Below, one piece after another: positions 16,679-23,808 of a stretch of 34,370 nucleotides of DNA. The notes under the pieces are model-generated. The model saw nothing but the letters and a program-made list of their open reading frames with translations, made no database searches and was not told the origin of the DNA. Position 1 is the stretch's first letter. Each line of letters opens with the position of its first letter. The position numbers and the translations under genes are program-made. Source of the DNA: a virus; the IMG/VR virus record IMGVR_UViG_3300025824_000001, positions 1 to 34,370 of that record. The stretch is one strand, 5' to 3'.

Positions 16679-16867
16679 TTATTTTCTGAAGAAATATTCA
16701 TCTTTCCCATATTTATTATAATGATTTTACAATTTAAGTGAATGATGAGTATTTTTTCTTAATTGTTCAAAATGAGTATTTTTCCTCTTATTTATATTTG
16801 TAGAACTACCAATATAAATACGATTTGGTTTAACCTTACTTTGAATCTTATAAATACCAGTTGTCAT
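16679..16867 (-). pseudogene. Decayed GIY-YIG homing endonuclease fragment
   Basis: Reading from the ATG at 16865-16867, the minus strand encodes MTTGIYKIQSKVKPNRIYIG and continues KRKNTHFEQLRKN. It then reaches LKL, an in-frame TAA, and resumes NHYNKYGKDEYFFRK before a second TAA at 16679-16681. This matches the first ~55 residues of the intact endonuclease at 15673 (GIYKIQSK, IY-G, KLQNH-NKYG). The first stop replaces the expected Gln codon (CAA to TAA). The catalytic Glu region and all NUMOD3 repeats are missing. Its ATG overlaps the stop of the -1 frame extension of the upstream gene. Confidence 0.85.
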
Positions 16868-17113
16868 TATTCCTTTATATTACTTGTTCTACAAAACGAA
16901 ACGTAATGAAAAAAATCGTATAATTTGATATTTTTTACTTTCTCTAATGTTCCAAGTCCTCCATAACCAGTGGCCTCATACAAAAGTCCAAAACTGCCAA
17001 ACTTTTGTAAGTTCGGACCAACTTTGTTAGCTCGTTTATCTGTTTTGGGAGACTGCCAAATAATTGGATGCTCTTTGTAGAGTCTGGCAACCGCTGAAGA
17101 GTGTAAAAAAAAA
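16867..17113 (-). CDS. -1 frame extension of the chaperone-like gene
   Basis: Open in the -1 frame relative to the 283-aa gene, from its nine-T run to a TAA at 16867-16869. The 79-residue extension reads ARLYKEHPIIWQSPKTDKR, then KFGSFGLLYEATGYGGLG, TLEKVKNIKLYDFFHYVSF. This composition and the small-protein phrase FGxxGxLYE...LYDFF look more like real coding than the frame-0 tail over the same DNA. It would be made by -1 slippage on T TTT TTT (17106-17112), giving a fused product of about 309 aa. An indel that truncated an originally continuous gene would look the same. Confidence 0.6.
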
Positions 17114-17795
17114 CACTCCAAACTACTGACATAGGTGCTTTCATAAACAATTTCTGCCGTTTCAATACTCTTTTCTCATTGTATTTTTCCCATCCCTTCC
17201 GACAATATATCCCCATGAACATTGCAAGATTGCGAAGATTACCCCTTGACATATGCACACCCCGAAATATCTCTGATGCTTCAAGGTAACTTATTGCAGG
17301 TTCATTCCTTAGTGGTATGTCCTGACCCATGATATTAACAACTTCCGGCAGATAGAATCTTCTCAGTCTCAAACGAAATGATCTCCCGATAAACGGCTCA
17401 TAGCTCCTGATCTGTCCCATGATATGTATTAGAGGCTCATGAAGAAGCAGCGACAGGACGAATGGTTTAAAGTAATATTCGTACAGCTCCCGGATATTGT
17501 CTGGTGTCAGCTCACTGATTTTCTCTTCCGGTATGTTTGTCAATGTCTTAATGACCTTACGGAAGTAATCAGGAAATGTCTTTTCAAGTTCTTCGGTTGT
17601 CAATCCTGAGACAAAATCGATATATGAATTAATGTTTTCCTTATCATCGGGATTGTATTTACTGTCGATTATTACAAACTCTTCGTACCTGGGAGGTATT
17701 TCAATATCGGCAAGATCACAAAAGCGTTTCAGGGTCATATCATTCCAACTGTAAACACCCCTGTATTTTCGCTTTCCTATCTCTATTTTTATCAT
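16944..17795 (-). CDS. Tail assembly chaperone-like protein, frame-0 product
   Basis: 283 aa. It opens MIKIEIGKRKYRGVYSWND then MTLKRFCDLADIEIP, the kind of N-terminus seen in tail assembly chaperones. A helical body follows, and a GIYCRKGWEKYNEKRV motif lies near residue 195. Up to residue 230 the protein looks coherent; the last 53 residues after the T run are frame-0 sequence overlapping a more protein-like -1 frame. Chaperones of this class (lambda G/GT type) commonly make a long form by -1 frameshifting and coat the tape measure during tail assembly. The gene overlaps the preceding 65-aa gene by 4 nt. Confidence 0.65.
   Translation of the reverse strand: MIKIEIGKRKYRGVYSWNDMTLKRFCDLADIEIPPRYEEFVIIDSKYNPDDKENINSYIDFVSGLTTEELEKTFPDYFRKVIKTLTNIPEEKISELTPDNIRELYEYYFKPFVLSLLLHEPLIHIMGQIRSYEPFIGRSFRLRLRRFYLPEVVNIMGQDIPLRNEPAISYLEASEIFRGVHMSRGNLRNLAMFMGIYCRKGWEKYNEKRVLKRQKLFMKAPMSVVWSVFFYTLQRLPDSTKSIQLFGSLPKQINELTKLVRTYKSLAVLDFCMRPLVMEDLEH
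17105..17113 (-). other. Candidate -1 ribosomal frameshift site (T9 run)
   Basis: Nine Ts on the minus strand supply a T TTT TTT heptamer in the correct register (frame-0 codons TTT TTT at 17106-17111). The run forms the loop of a 6-bp inverted repeat GAGTGT/ACACTC (17099-17118). Codons after slippage are TTA CAC TCT. No strong downstream stimulatory stem was identified. Confidence 0.5.
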
Positions 17796-17989
17796 CTCAG
17801 CAGTCTTTCAAAGTGGTTTATAAATGTCTTCAGATCGTTACGTAATGCGTAAAAATGCATGTATGGCCGTCTTTTTTCTTTTGCAAAAACCTCCAGATCC
17901 TGCAATTTCTTCATTACTTCCTCTGTGTCGTCAATTATCCCTTCTCCCCGTTGCCTTATCTGCTTATTTATTGACAACCGCACTTCCAT
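17792..17989 (-). CDS. Small charged helical protein of the connector region
   Basis: 65 aa, highly charged and helical (IRQRGEGIIDDTEEVMKKL, then FYALRNDLKTFINHFERLL). It lies one base after the 113-aa gene and overlaps the chaperone-like gene by 4 nt. It probably belongs to the head-tail connection or tail assembly set. Not recognised. Confidence 0.65.
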   Translation of the reverse strand: MEVRLSINKQIRQRGEGIIDDTEEVMKKLQDLEVFAKEKRRPYMHFYALRNDLKTFINHFERLLR

Positions 17990-17990
17990 C

Positions 17991-18332
17991 TTAAGATGTG
18001 ATCTGTTCTTTCACTTTATAACAATGCAGAGTCCCGGATGTCAATTGAATATTGGTAATGATATAACCGTCAACCCTGTAAAACTGAGCCAGCAAAGGAT
18101 CAGTGAGTGTAGTCAGAAAATAAGAAGCTAAATTAACTTCTGCTGACGTTATATCTGCCAGTGTCGTAACTGCTGTTTTTAGCGGTATTCCCTTTATGAC
18201 AGCCAGCACCGTATCGGCATCGGCATCAAAACCCCAGTACTGTTTGTTTGTAACTGCATCCGTGCCCGTTATGTCAAATGTGCCACCTTTTGCTACTATC
18301 TCATCCGTTGTATCATCAAAATGTGCATACAT
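17991..18332 (-). CDS. Small beta-rich structural protein
   Basis: 113 aa, Thr/Ala/Asp-rich with alternating strands (GGTFDITGTDAVTNKQYWGF, then RVDGYIITNIQLTSGT). No Lys/Arg-rich DNA-binding region and no signal peptide. It lies between the DUF6712-type connector and the 65-aa protein. A decoration, stopper or neck subunit is plausible from position; the sequence alone does not decide. Confidence 0.65.
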   Translation of the reverse strand: MYAHFDDTTDEIVAKGGTFDITGTDAVTNKQYWGFDADADTVLAVIKGIPLKTAVTTLADITSAEVNLASYFLTTLTDPLLAQFYRVDGYIITNIQLTSGTLHCYKVKEQITS

Positions 18333-18350
18333 AATTTATATTTTAAATGT

Positions 18351-18959
18351 TTATATTCCAAAGGCATTTATATTCCACAGGGCAGTAAAGTACCAATCAG
18401 GATAATCATCTTTGTTGGCATACAAAAAGTTATATGCTGATGGCTCCATGTCATACACGGCTCCAAGATCCTCTCCCTTTACAGGATAGGTAAAGCCAGT
18501 TTTGTAAGGTATCTTCCCGTATAAAGCCCTCATCTTATCCCAGATGTCGCAAAGCTTATACACCGGATTAACTCTCTCCCAATCTTTTCCTTTAAGCAGT
18601 ATTGTCATCGCCTTACCATGATATTCGACAAGGTGACGTTCTATAAATTTATAATAGACATAATATGCTATCAGGGATAACAGTGCAGTGTTTCTCAGCC
18701 CTTCCCAACGGAGTGTTATCTCCTCACCATAGAAATCATGAGTGAATTCTGCACCATCAACCAGGTCGGTATATATCTGTGTTGCCGGATCGCCACTCTC
18801 ATCAAGGTCTGCCAGTAATGCAGTATAAAGACTATATCCAAGCAATTTGATAAGTATTTCTTTCTCATATTGCGTTATTGCCTGGGTCAGCTGTGCATCT
18901 TCTGAAGCATTGGGTATAAGTATCTCCCCTGTGAAATATGTACTGTCAATAAATGCCAT
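18351..18959 (-). CDS. Head-tail connector-like protein (DUF6712 type)
   Basis: 202 aa. It has the layout familiar in Bacteroidetes phages: a short start with YFTGEILIPN, a helix with ITQYEKEILIKLLGYSLY, then a helical middle (LRNTALLSLIAYYVYYKFIE) and a Trp/Tyr-rich C-terminus. I recognise this as the DUF6712 pattern, generally annotated as a connector (adaptor) protein. It would attach to the portal ring at the capsid vertex. Its stop-start spacing with neighbours is tight (0 and 18 nt). Confidence 0.72.
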   Translation of the reverse strand: MAFIDSTYFTGEILIPNASEDAQLTQAITQYEKEILIKLLGYSLYTALLADLDESGDPATQIYTDLVDGAEFTHDFYGEEITLRWEGLRNTALLSLIAYYVYYKFIERHLVEYHGKAMTILLKGKDWERVNPVYKLCDIWDKMRALYGKIPYKTGFTYPVKGEDLGAVYDMEPSAYNFLYANKDDYPDWYFTALWNINAFGI

Positions 18960-19373
18960 TTATTTCTTAACTTTCTTCACAGCAGGTTTTTTGGCAGCCG
19001 GTTTCTTTGCCTTTGATTTATTAACCTTCGACTTTGCACTTAACTTATCTTCACCACCTTTATACAACTTGATATTTTCAAGTTTAAGGGCTTCGGCTTT
19101 TTCCTGCTCTTCTTTTTCCTTATCAGGCTCTTTGTTTTCTTCCTCTTTAGCCTTCTCTGCCTGATCTTTCGTAGATTCATCAGCTTTAGCCTTGTTTGCT
19201 ACTTTCTCGGCAGCTAAACGATCAGCTTTAGCTTTGGCTTTCTTCTCCTCTTCTTCTTTTAAAAGGAGTGCCTCGTATTCCTTGAGAGGCATGGCAGCCC
19301 CGCATCTTACCATCAGGGCCCCAAGTCTCCCATGAAATCTCTTTTTCGTGTGATTTTTTGCTACTGCTTCCAT
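18960..19373 (-). CDS. Lys/Glu/Ala-rich protein with histone-H1-like tail
   Basis: 137 aa. The first ~30 residues (MEAVAKNHTKKRFHGRLGAL) are ordinary. Residues about 40-95 are a long low-complexity helix of Lys, Glu and Ala. The last ~25 residues (KSKAKKPAAKKPAVKKVKK) resemble a histone H1 or bacterial nucleoid-protein tail able to bind DNA. Located between the 604-aa protein and the connector, it could be packaged with DNA, act as a scaffold, or carry a basic anchor. Composition makes homology searches unreliable. The start overlaps the upstream stop by one base. Confidence 0.7.
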   Translation of the reverse strand: MEAVAKNHTKKRFHGRLGALMVRCGAAMPLKEYEALLLKEEEEKKAKAKADRLAAEKVANKAKADESTKDQAEKAKEEENKEPDKEKEEQEKAEALKLENIKLYKGGEDKLSAKSKVNKSKAKKPAAKKPAVKKVKK

Positions 19374-21187
19374 TAGTCTGCTGCTTCAGGTGTTAATGTT
19401 CCTTCTCCATTCAAACTGCCTACAAACCATTTTGTAGCGGATATTCCCTTCACTATCATCCCGCCTCCAATCAAATGGCCTACTCCTCCATATGTAACTA
19501 AGTCAGATGTTGCAACATTATCACAAACAAATGAATTATTATTAGCAGTTGTAGATGTTACAATCAATTCATTATCTGCGGTCTGTAAAAGATAATAAAC
19601 TACTCCTATTGTTGCCGCCGATGCATCTGGAATGGTAGCCGTACCGGCTCCGTCAAATGTGACAATTGCCCCGGATTGTGCTGCTGTCAATGTCTCTGAC
19701 TCATCCGTATTAACCACAACGGTAGCAACCCTGAGATTGGCAGAAAGAACACCCGATACCGCAACTGTTCCATCGGTTGTATTGGCGATAGTCTCTCCAT
19801 ATTGCATGGAAATATCAACAGGCCATGTAGCTCCTTCTCCTTTATTTCTTATCCTCAACCCTGCTCCTAAACCAGTTCCTGTAGCAGTTACCGGACCAAC
19901 TCCACCGAGGTTTATGTCAACACCTGTAAAGTAGGTTCCACTCGGTACTGTCATTTCGCCAGCAAGTGTCGTTCCTGCATTTATGATTCCAAATTCCGCA
20001 CCAGAGGCAAGTACTACAACACCTGCCTGATTATATGCTTTTAGAGCAGTAATTGATCCACCCGTGAAGGTTGTCGAAGCATCTTTAGTCTTTAGTTGTG
20101 CAAAAAGACCCGTCTGGGTTGCACCACTTGACTGAGCGGATGTCAACAGATACCTTGTCCAAAGCGGTGATGTTACATCAGATACAGCAGTATTGCCATC
20201 ATCACAGAATATCTGAACACCTCCCGTATTATCTGTTGAACCTACCAGGACATGCCCTTCGCTTGCCGTATTGGATTTTACCCCGATTACAAGTGGAACA
20301 GTAGATGTCCCACCAGGAAAGGTATTAGCTCCCGTCCATGCATTTCCAAGACCAAGCCCCGGAAGTGTGGATGTGGCTGATGGTAATGTAATAGTAGCAG
20401 CTGAAACATTCTGATTTTGAATTGTCGTCACTGCCGTTCCTGTAGCAAGTGGTGTAAGTGTGATTCCACCGCTTACCGAACCGGATAAAATCAATGAACC
20501 ATTTGAGGAAATATTACCCAGCCCGGATGCTACACCTGTCGCATTAATTGCCCAATCGGTGCTTGTAATAGCTGTCGTGCTGGTTGCATCACCAAGAGTC
20601 AAAGCCCCGGTGCCACCTGCGCCAACCGTCAATGCTGCATTAGCATCATCATCGGCACTCGTTATGGTGACCGTTCCGGATGTAGCCCTTGTTATTGTCA
20701 GCGTACCAGCATTTGTAGGAACCTCCATAGCATTAGCTGTTCGTGCATCAAAGGTTAGTATCTGGCTTTTTTGTGTAGTCCCGTCAGCTGCAAATTCTAC
20801 CTTTAGATAATTATAATTTATCGGTGCTGTAGAACTTATAGTCTGCGGATTGTCAGCGACATCATCCCATGTCGCCGTAGAGCCTATCTGTACCCAGGAA
20901 CCACCTGAAGATACTTTACCATAGGCAATGACTGTAATGGACGGATCACCACTAATAGAATCCAACGTATATGTAAACACCTGGTGTTGCATATATGCCT
21001 GCGGATTATGAATAGTGATATTTGTCGTGTCACTTGTCGTTATTGTATCCGCTGTGGTAAATGACATCGGCCTGCTAATCATGGTTTGTCCGTTCATGAT
21101 CACTGCCGTTCTTTCAACTTGTGCCATGCCGACTGCCCCAAGAGCAGCCAGCATAACAATTAATAATAGTATTTTTTTCTTCATCAC
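19373..21187 (-). CDS. Secreted-looking beta-rich protein in the head gene cluster (head-fibre-like)
   Basis: 604 aa. The N-terminus MMKKKILLLIVMLAALGAVG followed by MAQ is a textbook Sec signal peptide, with likely cleavage near AMA/Q at about residue 22. The rest is Thr/Ser/Gly/Ala-rich with repeated short strands (GTLTITRATSGTVTITSAD and GGTGALTLGDATSTTAI). Its C-terminus resembles phage structural domains (ETLTAAQSGAIVTFDGAG, then TIPDASAATIGVVYYLL). Composition fits a fibre or spike. The gene follows the major capsid gene closely. A signal peptide on a capsid-adjacent protein is unexpected: it could be host-derived, a surface-displayed phage protein, or a head fibre with a pseudo-signal. 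Confidence 0.72.
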   Translation of the reverse strand: MMKKKILLLIVMLAALGAVGMAQVERTAVIMNGQTMISRPMSFTTADTITTSDTTNITIHNPQAYMQHQVFTYTLDSISGDPSITVIAYGKVSSGGSWVQIGSTATWDDVADNPQTISSTAPINYNYLKVEFAADGTTQKSQILTFDARTANAMEVPTNAGTLTITRATSGTVTITSADDDANAALTVGAGGTGALTLGDATSTTAITSTDWAINATGVASGLGNISSNGSLILSGSVSGGITLTPLATGTAVTTIQNQNVSAATITLPSATSTLPGLGLGNAWTGANTFPGGTSTVPLVIGVKSNTASEGHVLVGSTDNTGGVQIFCDDGNTAVSDVTSPLWTRYLLTSAQSSGATQTGLFAQLKTKDASTTFTGGSITALKAYNQAGVVVLASGAEFGIINAGTTLAGEMTVPSGTYFTGVDINLGGVGPVTATGTGLGAGLRIRNKGEGATWPVDISMQYGETIANTTDGTVAVSGVLSANLRVATVVVNTDESETLTAAQSGAIVTFDGAGTATIPDASAATIGVVYYLLQTADNELIVTSTTANNNSFVCDNVATSDLVTYGGVGHLIGGGMIVKGISATKWFVGSLNGEGTLTPEAAD

Positions 21188-21204
21188 GTTATAATTTTTA
21201 TTGA

Positions 21205-22599
21205 TTAAGCTGAAGTTATTGCAGTGACATCAGTATCTATCGCTGAACTGTAAATTACAGCAGCTTTATCCCTTACACCGAAGGCAAGACGAACTTTCAA
21301 AACAACAGTTTTCTGTCCTTCGGTTAAATCAGCAGCATTGTAACCAATCTCCATAGTCATTTCCTTACGCTTGCCAAGCATTAACTGCTTGGAGTCAACA
21401 ACAACGGCAGTATTGGCTGTTATGGATGTCGATCTCAATACTCTCATTCCACAGATAGCAACAGGCTCGCCAATAGGTGAATAAACAACCCTGCGATCAA
21501 CAATACTATTATCCATCTGGTCTTTTCTGCTGGAAAGGCTTGTCACATCGGTAGGCGAAAGAAGTATTGCATCTGGCTTGTACTTGTTACCTTCACACTG
21601 TAGTTTCATATGTGCAAAAAGGTCAACAGTAGTAGCATATGCAATAGTGCCATCCCAGGTAGCAGCGAAATCAGTCTTTTTATTTGCTGTCAGTATCCCC
21701 GCAATAGCAGATGAGTCATCACCAGCAGTACCGAGTACATAACCATCTATCTTATCGAGTATCTTATCGGGAACGGTAATTGCAATTTCCTCCATTGCCT
21801 CTTCGAGATCATCAAGAGTCTCATCGGACAATGTCAGGTATGTGGCAATATAAAATGCCGGGAATGAGGTTGTCTTGAACAGGAAGCTCGATTGACTTGA
21901 AGCCGATCCTTCTGTCTTTGTCCCGGAGCCATCGGTGTAGCTGTAAACAACCAATATGCTCATGTTTGGTCTCTTGATGGTTTTTGAAGGCATCCAGTCA
22001 AGGACATGCGGATATATCGTCAATGGAATACCAACACGCTGCGGATCAAGCTCCGTAAGCCTTATTGTCGATACATAGTTCTGGACAATATTACTTTCCA
22101 GCATATCGACAGCATCTTTCCTTGCAAGTCTTTCTACAGGAAACTTCACTTTGAATACAGGACTTGCCTGATTGCCTTTCTCGGTAAAGTAATCCTTTAG
22201 AGACTTACGTTTCCCATCATCATCATTTTTGTCGACAAGCAATCCCTGAATGTCTTTTTTCTCCATCACAGATGCAATAAGCGCATCGTAAAAGGATACT
22301 GCTTTCCCTGGTTTACCATTCTTTGCTTCTTCTGTCATTGCTGCTATAGCAGCGGCATTTTCTTTCGAGGCTTCAAGAAGTTTCTCAACACTATCCTTGA
22401 GTGCTTTCACTTCTTCGTGATTATCTTCCTTTTTATTGAGGGGTTCCAACTTCTTGTTGATTTCCTCAATTTTTTTATCAAGATCTTCTTTCGAGACATT
22501 GTCTTTCGTTGAGTCAGCGATAAGCCCCTTGATGTCTTCGATTAGTTGCTCTCTTTCTTTTTTTTGAGCTTCTAATGCTTCTTTTTCTTCTTTTGTCAT
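21205..22599 (-). CDS. Major capsid protein, HK97 fold
   Basis: 464 aa. Residues 1-110 are a Lys/Glu coiled coil (delta/scaffold domain), normally removed by the prohead protease. The HK97-like body starts around 130. Family-like segments include DWMPSKTIKRPNMSILVVYS, FPAFYIATYLTLSDETLDDL, KYKPDAILLSPTDVTSL and the C-terminal FGVRDKAAVIYSS. It forms the capsid shell. It follows the protease gene with a ~127-bp gap that contains a GCC/GGC stem (GCCTTTAAGGC, about 22669-22679) but no ORF of note. Length and order (portal, protease, capsid) are classic for HK97-type heads. Confidence 0.92.
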   Translation of the reverse strand: MTKEEKEALEAQKKEREQLIEDIKGLIADSTKDNVSKEDLDKKIEEINKKLEPLNKKEDNHEEVKALKDSVEKLLEASKENAAAIAAMTEEAKNGKPGKAVSFYDALIASVMEKKDIQGLLVDKNDDDGKRKSLKDYFTEKGNQASPVFKVKFPVERLARKDAVDMLESNIVQNYVSTIRLTELDPQRVGIPLTIYPHVLDWMPSKTIKRPNMSILVVYSYTDGSGTKTEGSASSQSSFLFKTTSFPAFYIATYLTLSDETLDDLEEAMEEIAITVPDKILDKIDGYVLGTAGDDSSAIAGILTANKKTDFAATWDGTIAYATTVDLFAHMKLQCEGNKYKPDAILLSPTDVTSLSSRKDQMDNSIVDRRVVYSPIGEPVAICGMRVLRSTSITANTAVVVDSKQLMLGKRKEMTMEIGYNAADLTEGQKTVVLKVRLAFGVRDKAAVIYSSAIDTDVTAITSA

Positions 22600-22726
22600 T
22601 TTTGTAAATATTAAAAGTTTAAAAAATCTGTTAAACTGAGTGGACTATACCGGCTCAATTATCGTTTTGAGTGCCTTAAAGGCGGCTCTATATTCTAAAT
22701 GGAGTGTATTGTGCTACGGCTCCAGT

Positions 22727-23683
22727 TTATTCATATTCCTTTTTCAGTCGCTCACGTATGAAACTGAAATCAATCACTCTGAATTCTTTGTCGCATTGTG
22801 CAACAGCTTTCCCACATTCAGGGCAATTGACAAATCCCAGGCTCATCTCTGCTTCTTTGTTGTAATCAAATTCATGACCACATGCCTGGCAAAACACTGA
22901 TTCTTTTCCTGCTGTTACACTTTGTGTCGGTGTGGCAATATTACTGCCCAACGGAACAGCAGATCCTTCAATAAGCTTCGCTTCGAGTACGTACCAGAAA
23001 TATCCCTTTTCATCAGCAACCTCTTTATTGGCAATCTGTGGATAGTATTTCTTCCATGCCTCATACTCATTGGGTTGATCTTCGTCATTAAGGGCAAGGT
23101 CAAACTTGACATAATACATTCCTACCGAGTGATTTCTTACCCATCCTTTAGCATACTGGCCGAACATATACCTGTTACGATCTTTGAGAATCTCCGAATC
23201 AAATATCAATGCTTCGGTTGTCCCTTCATAGCCATATCCAAGCTCCGACCACTTATATGTTTTGGTATATGCTTTAAGCTGGTCACCGTCTGCTATTATC
23301 TTCTCAAACTCCATATCATGTTCCTGAAGGTGCATGACCATCTTGTTATCCTTGATGGTCTTGTTCCAGATACCGGGAATATGTACATCCATGTGACTAT
23401 CCATGAAATTGGTTGTGTTTATCACAGCAATAACCTTCAAGGCATCTATGTTTGCAATGTCGGCTATGGTGCCGTTATCGGCTTTTACCGCATCAGCCTT
23501 CTGCGGATCGACAACTAAAACAGTCTTGACTATCACGGGGCAGTCAGCCCTTTTCATCTCTGCTTTCTTCTGTGTGATAAGCGTGTCCTTGTTATCAATA
23601 AGAAACTTATAAAACTCTTTCCGGGTCTCGAAATGCTTTGCCCCGTAATGATAATTCCCTGAAGTAGTGCTTTCGTTTGGCAT
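22727..23683 (-). CDS. HK97-type prohead protease with C-terminal zinc ribbon
   Basis: 318 aa. Serine-protease elements of the herpesvirus-assemblin/HK97 type: HLQEHD at 118-123 (candidate catalytic His 118), RNHSVGM at 183-189 (candidate Ser 186), and the family phrase EAKLIEGSAVPLGSN at 234-248. Beyond the usual end of the family lies a zinc ribbon: CQACGHEF (C265, C268) and CPECGK (C287, C290). It cuts the capsid delta domain and scaffold during head maturation. The ribbon may bind nucleic acid or portal. It is placed between portal and capsid genes as expected. Confidence 0.87.
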   Translation of the reverse strand: MPNESTTSGNYHYGAKHFETRKEFYKFLIDNKDTLITQKKAEMKRADCPVIVKTVLVVDPQKADAVKADNGTIADIANIDALKVIAVINTTNFMDSHMDVHIPGIWNKTIKDNKMVMHLQEHDMEFEKIIADGDQLKAYTKTYKWSELGYGYEGTTEALIFDSEILKDRNRYMFGQYAKGWVRNHSVGMYYVKFDLALNDEDQPNEYEAWKKYYPQIANKEVADEKGYFWYVLEAKLIEGSAVPLGSNIATPTQSVTAGKESVFCQACGHEFDYNKEAEMSLGFVNCPECGKAVAQCDKEFRVIDFSFIRERLKKEYE

Positions 23684-23694
23684 CTTACTAAATG

Positions 23695-23808
23695 TTAATG
23701 ATTACTCTTTTTACCTTTTTTGATAAGCACCCTGTCGTCTAATTGCTTCTGTTTTAGTTTTCGCATCTCACATATCTGTTTGTCTGTGAGCTTTTTCTTA
23801 TTACTCAT
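23695..23808 (-). CDS. 37-aa basic peptide coupled to the portal gene
   Basis: ATG at 23806-23808 lies within the last codons of the portal gene (8-nt overlap, ATGAGTAA), and the TAA is at 23695-23697. The peptide MSNKKKLTDKQICEMRKLK... is Lys-rich with a helical middle resembling the start of an HTH (LTDKQICEMRKLKQKQL). It exactly fills the gap between portal and protease genes, and the coupling suggests it is translated. Confidence 0.6.
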   Translation of the reverse strand: MSNKKKLTDKQICEMRKLKQKQLDDRVLIKKGKKSNH

